Part shown: positions 60,245-64,000 of the stretch, piece after piece
How positions within the stretch are numbered: the first letter of the stretch is position 1
Layout of the letters: each line of letters starts with the position of its first letter
Assembly (NCBI RefSeq): GCF_037042905.1
Contig: NC_087247.1
Span: 59,295,920-59,359,919 of the forward strand
Length of the DNA: 64,000 nucleotides
From: Lytechinus pictus
Lineage: Eukaryota > Echinodermata > Echinoidea > Temnopleuroida > Toxopneustidae
Direction: 5' to 3'
Notes under the pieces: generated by a model
Seen by the model: the letters and a program-made list of their open reading frames with translations, nothing else
What the model was told of the DNA's origin: nothing
Databases searched by the model: none
Translations under genes and position numbers: made by a program

Positions 60245-63200
60245 CTAAAGAACACGGTCTAAGAGTCCTGGGTCCTGGACCTCATGTGGGATAGTAACCT
60301 TGAGATTTGGATCATCTTCCATAGCTCTACAGATGGTTTCCTTAGCCTTACTGTTACCAGCCCAACTCCTCCGGGTCACCTGTCAAAAGGTAATCAAATC
60401 ATACTCTTCACTGAGCCATACTTCTTGTTGGGCAAAATGCTGAGGGTAATATCAGACTTGTTACAACCTTGATTTTCTTTGGAAGCATGAATAAATAAAT
60501 AACAGTTCAGAGCATTTGTATCGGTCAGATACAGGAAATCATCAATTAAACTGGCACATCAATGATGTGGAGCTCATCCGCCACCTGGCAACGAAATCTA
60601 ACACAATTTTCATTTCAGCCCAGTCGACACTAGTGAATTATATTGGTGACATAAATTGAGGATACAGAATTGAAATTGATGAAGAAATGACGTAGAAGCA
60701 TTTTTTGTGATCTATGAATAAATTTCATATGAATTAAGCATAAATAATTTTCTAGTCAAAATTTCTAAACTCTGTGTAGAACCTTGGTGAACCTCATGTA
60801 GCTCTCAGATGGAACAAAAATAATCAAAATCAATCAACAAATAAATAAGTATTTTTTGTGAGTTTTGAAAATATATAATTAGCATATTTAATGAGTTTCA
60901 AAATTCTGTGTTGAAATTTTGTATCACCACCTCGAGCTATCATATAAAGCAAACAAAATTGAAACTGATCAACAAATAAAAAAGAAAAAACTTTTTTTGT
61001 GATTTATGAATAGATTTTGCATAAATTAGCATAAATAATTTTCTAGACAAAATTTTAAAATTCTGTGTAGAAATTTGGTGAATCTCATGAAGTTCTACCA
61101 GATGGAAGAAAAAAAATCAAAATCGGTCATCAATTAAAGAAGCATTTTATGTGAATTCTTAAAAATGCCCATAAATTAGCATATCTAATGAGTTTCAAAA
61201 TTCTGTGTAGAAGTTTTGAATCCCCCACCAAATTCTATCCAATAAAGCGAACAGAATTGAAATCAAACTTGAAATGACGAAGAAGAAGCATTTTGAAATT
61301 CAGTCAACATATAAAGAAGAGGCATTTTCTGTGATTTATGAATTTCGCATAAATAAGCATAAATAATTTTCTACTCTAGATTTAAAAATTCTGTGTAGAA
61401 GTTTGATGAACCTCATGAAGCTCTACCAGATAGAAGGAAAAAAAATCAAAATCGGTCAACAAATAAAGAAGAAGCATTTTATGTGAATTTTTAAAAATAT
61501 GCATAAATTAATTTTGCATAAATTAGCATAAAAATTGTTCTAGTCAAAATTTCAAAATTCTGTGTAGAATTTTGGTGAACCTCATGAAGCTCTACCAGAT
61601 GGAAAAAAAAAATCAAAATTGGTAGACAAATAAAGAACCATTTTTTGTGAATTTTGAAAAATGCGCATAAATTAGCATATTCAATGAGTTTCAAAATTCT
61701 GTGTAGAAATTTTGAATCCACCACCTAGTGCTATCATATTAAGCAAACAGAATTGAAATCGGACTTGAAATGGCGAACGAGAAGCATTTTGAAATTGTGG
61801 ACAGATGACGGACGACACGCCACGGCATAAGCTCATCTGGCCCTTCGGGCCGGATGAGCTAAAAATAGATCAACCCAGAATGCAATCAAAATAAATATAA
61901 AATTAATCGTTAATTTTCAGTCTGCTTCATAATTTAAAAAATCTTATCCTTATTCTAATCACTGATAAACAAATATTATTGCGATCTATTATATGATTTG
62001 GATCAACACAAGTCATCCCCTCTCATCAATTCAGTTCTAATTATCAATAATTGTCACAGGGATAATGAATCCAAAGAGAGGGTTAAATCATTACTTACCC
62101 CATTGGACACATCCCAACCTAGCATCTTCTTAGCTCTCCTATCAGCCTCATTGGTCCCATCTAAAACCATTCCAAACCCTCCATTAATCACTTCACCCCA
62201 GCCAACACCTCCACCATTGTGTATTGCAACCCAGGTGGCCCCACGGAAGGAATCACCAATCACATTCTGGATGGCCATGTCTAGAATTAAATATCCAGAG
62301 AGAACAAAGGAAAGAAGAATTTATAAACAATATACTAGAACAGTGCATTTATTTTCTAATCAATCGATTTTACATATCTTTCATTCGGCATTGGAAGTAA
62401 TCCAACATTTCAAAAATGTCACGTTAAAGACAAGTAATACATGAGATTTTAGGAAGGGAATCAAGATGTTGAATAGAATGTATAAGATACAACAAGATTT
62501 AGACTTGAGAAAGAAACGGAATAGTCAAACAGCAATCTCTATTGCAGGAGTTTCATTCATAATGCTTGAAAGTTGGCATGTTTGACAGCAGGACTCGCTA
62601 TTTTTACTACCATGAAATCAGTAATTTTGACCAGGGGATCATTTAATGAAAAAACATGTCGGAAGTTTTATCTGACAGTTACCATGGTAACAGTGCTTAT
62701 CAGCCAATCAAAATCAATAAAAGTTATCACATCTAACAACTTGTCAGACTAAAATGTTCATAAAATGCTCTCCACAAATCAATACGTAAATAAGTCATCT
62801 CTTTTTTTCTCTCCCAATCGCCCCCTCTTCACCACACCTCCCTCTCCAAGTCTGGTGTTTTGTATCAATGTGCTACATCTCTTGATGTGTTTCTATACTG
62901 TACCCATAATTATATCTGTATTGCTATATTTGTCTGCCATTTTATATTGTTTTCTCTTACTTTCATTTGTGCAGGGTTCTCAGTAATAACAGTTTGTCAA
63001 CTGAAGAGGCTACCCCATTGAAAAAAAACTGGAAATAAATCAAATCAATAAATCATAAGAAAGCCTTTACTCTCCTGCTCCTTGTTCAACTCCCCCTAAC
63101 TTTCTCATCCTACCTGCCCAATGCCCTCTATTCTATCCCATCCTTGATTTCTTACCTGCACAAAATGCTGATCCATCATAGATATTAGAAGTCTCTCTGA

Positions 63201-63637
63201 ATGGGCTATCTGTCCCACTAACATCATGATGGTCCCTGCTGAGGATTACTGGTCCTTTGAGCTTGCCTTGACGAACTGCCTCGTTGAATGCAAGAGCTAT
63301 GGCAATACGCCCTTGTTGGTCTGAATACAAGATCCTAGCTTGAGAGCCTACAACCTATAGAGAAGAGACATTTCAAAGGATCATTACATTCAAGGACAAA
63401 GTTAATATTACTAAAGCATAACAGAGACAATGAAGATGTTTGTAAAAGAATTGTGGATAGGCACATAAGAGGTTTTTTTTTCAATCAGTTGGAATGTAAC
63501 CTTGATCTAAATGAGAAATACATGTATCTGTTAGGATTTAGTTTCTCTTCTTTAAATTGTACTTGCCATTTTGTGCTTCTCTGCTTCTTTTATCCAACGA
63601 ATGTTGTCTTCATATTGCTGTTCAGTTGATTCCGGTA
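60245..63637 (-). CDS. UROC1: Urocanate hydratase (urocanase), C-terminal 194 residues in four exons
   Basis: Second enzyme of histidine breakdown: hydrates urocanate to 4-imidazolone-5-propionate using tightly bound NAD+ as an electrophile, in the cytosol. Exons on the minus strand, in order: 63637-63567, 63354-63156, 62280-62099, 60379-60245. Phases join throughout, ending in TAG (60,247-60,245). The first visible exon encodes YEDNIRWIKEAEKHKM. The second has VVGSQARILYSDQQGR and SRDHHDVSGTDSPFRETSN. The third has GDSFRGATWVAIHNGG and VGWGEVINGGFGMVLDG. The last ends QDPGLLDRVL. These are the most conserved blocks of animal urocanases (about 676 residues in human), so about 70 per cent of the gene lies beyond the right edge. 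The last 360 bases of the window show no further exon. The first intron uses a GC donor. Confidence 0.97.
60380..62098 (-). other. Last UROC1 intron (1.7 kb), mostly one repeat element
   Basis: Bounded on the minus strand by GTAAGT and TTGACAG. Nearly all of it is the hairpin-ended element at 60,571-61,860; the remaining edges show nothing recognisable. Confidence 0.8.
60571..61860. mobile_element. Element with AGCTCATCCG termini and one terminal hairpin
   Basis: AGCTCATCCG at 60,571-60,580 is inverted at 61,851-61,860 (CGGATGAGCT). The right terminus is a 31-base hairpin (61,830-61,860) with 13-bp arms, one T.G pair and the loop CTTCG. The interior is tandem: AATTCTGTGTAGAA recurs at about 61,055, 61,200, 61,390, 61,555 and 61,695, alternating with CATAAATTAGCATA and CTACCAGATGGAA. 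GACGGACGACACGCCACGGC precedes the hairpin. No coding. Confidence 0.8.
62650..62765. repeat. Diverged relative of the 5,324 MITE
   Basis: Contains GACAGTTACCATGGTAACAG and CAGCCAATCAAAATCAA, matching GACAGTTACTATAGCAACAG and AGCCAATCAAAACCAA in the 5,324-5,486 element, with similar inverted flanks. Lies in a UROC1 intron. Confidence 0.5.
62800..63055 (+). repeat. LINE 3' UTR fragment
   Basis: C/T-rich stretch followed by GAAGAGGCTACCCCATTGAA and an AAATAAATCAAATCAATAAATC tail, a 3'-end arrangement typical of CR1-like LINEs. No coding part remains. Antisense to UROC1, within an intron. Confidence 0.55.
63355..63566 (-). other. UROC1 intron with GC-AG boundaries
   Basis: The donor on the minus strand reads AAAATG then GCAAGT, and the acceptor TTCTCTATAG. 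Using it keeps the frame and gives EKHKM-VVGSQARILYSD, the expected continuous conserved sequence. The only nearby GT (four bases further on) would need a different acceptor and would delete the conserved VVG. Confidence 0.85.
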
Positions 63638-64000
63638 CTGTCATAATAAAACAGATACAGAAATTTAAACATATATCAAAGGGCAAGTAGAAAATGAAAG
63701 TATGTGTTGAGATAACATTTGCCTGAGCACTCAATTCAATGAAAGCATTATACAGAAAACCTCAATCTTCTTCTTCTGTCTTGTGGTGTATTGGAAACCT
63801 TAAAAAAATGACTATTTTTGCCACTGCTTTGATTTGGAGCCTTCAATTCGTACTAGTGGATCAGTTTTGCATTCAGGCCAAAATGCATTAAATCTTTACA
63901 GCTGTGCATTGACTTGGCACAATACCATTCCATATTAAATATAACCAGTAGAAAGCTAACTTTTACTAAAACTGATTCTCCACAACAAAGCCAGTACATA

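Noticed and set aside
61998-62444. 148-codon + strand frame
   Set aside because: Antisense shadow of the UROC1 exon at 62,099-62,280.

Overview
The window is eukaryotic, most likely from an echinoderm and probably a sea urchin. It is AT-rich, its genes are split into many short exons by introns of 0.2 to 11 kb, and most of the rest is interspersed repeats: non-LTR retrotransposon tails, tRNA-derived SINEs and many inverted-repeat DNA elements. The echinoderm assignment rests on the gene content and repeat style and is an inference. There are no bacterial-type operons, CRISPR arrays or complete structural RNA genes.

Three genes are supported. (1) A + strand coiled-coil gene of unknown identity, seen as nine phase-consistent exons from 4,968 to 30,155. 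They encode the last 381 residues; the N-terminus lies further left or in exons I could not recognise. (2) A complete + strand histidine ammonia-lyase gene (HAL, histidase), 39,087-55,566, with 19 exons whose phases all join into a 653-residue enzyme. The MIO-forming Ala-Ser-Gly is at residues 244-246 and every known active-site residue is in place. (3) The 3' part of a minus-strand urocanate hydratase gene (UROC1), four exons between 63,637 and 60,245 encoding the last 194 residues; the rest lies beyond the right edge. HAL and UROC1 catalyse consecutive steps, histidine to urocanate to imidazolonepropionate, and sit tail to tail about 4.7 kb apart, so this is a small catabolic gene cluster in an animal.

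Layout: 1-4,967 LINE remnants and MITEs; 4,968-30,155 the coiled-coil gene, with two large introns (8.6 and 11.4 kb) full of elements; 30,156-39,086 intergenic, with a 1.76 kb mariner-like fold-back element, a hAT-like MITE and an internally deleted L1/Tx1-type LINE; 39,087-55,566 HAL; 55,567-60,244 the convergent 3' regions with a tandem array; 60,245 to the end UROC1.

The points most worth a second look are two U12-type (minor spliceosome) introns in HAL and a GC-AG intron in UROC1; a repeat family with several copies here whose terminal hairpin shows compensatory base changes and which carries perfect DR1 nuclear-receptor half-site pairs, one copy lying inside HAL; two very long near-perfect hairpins in introns; three hAT-like MITEs with perfect 8-bp target duplications; and a strong excess of the palindrome TACATGTA.
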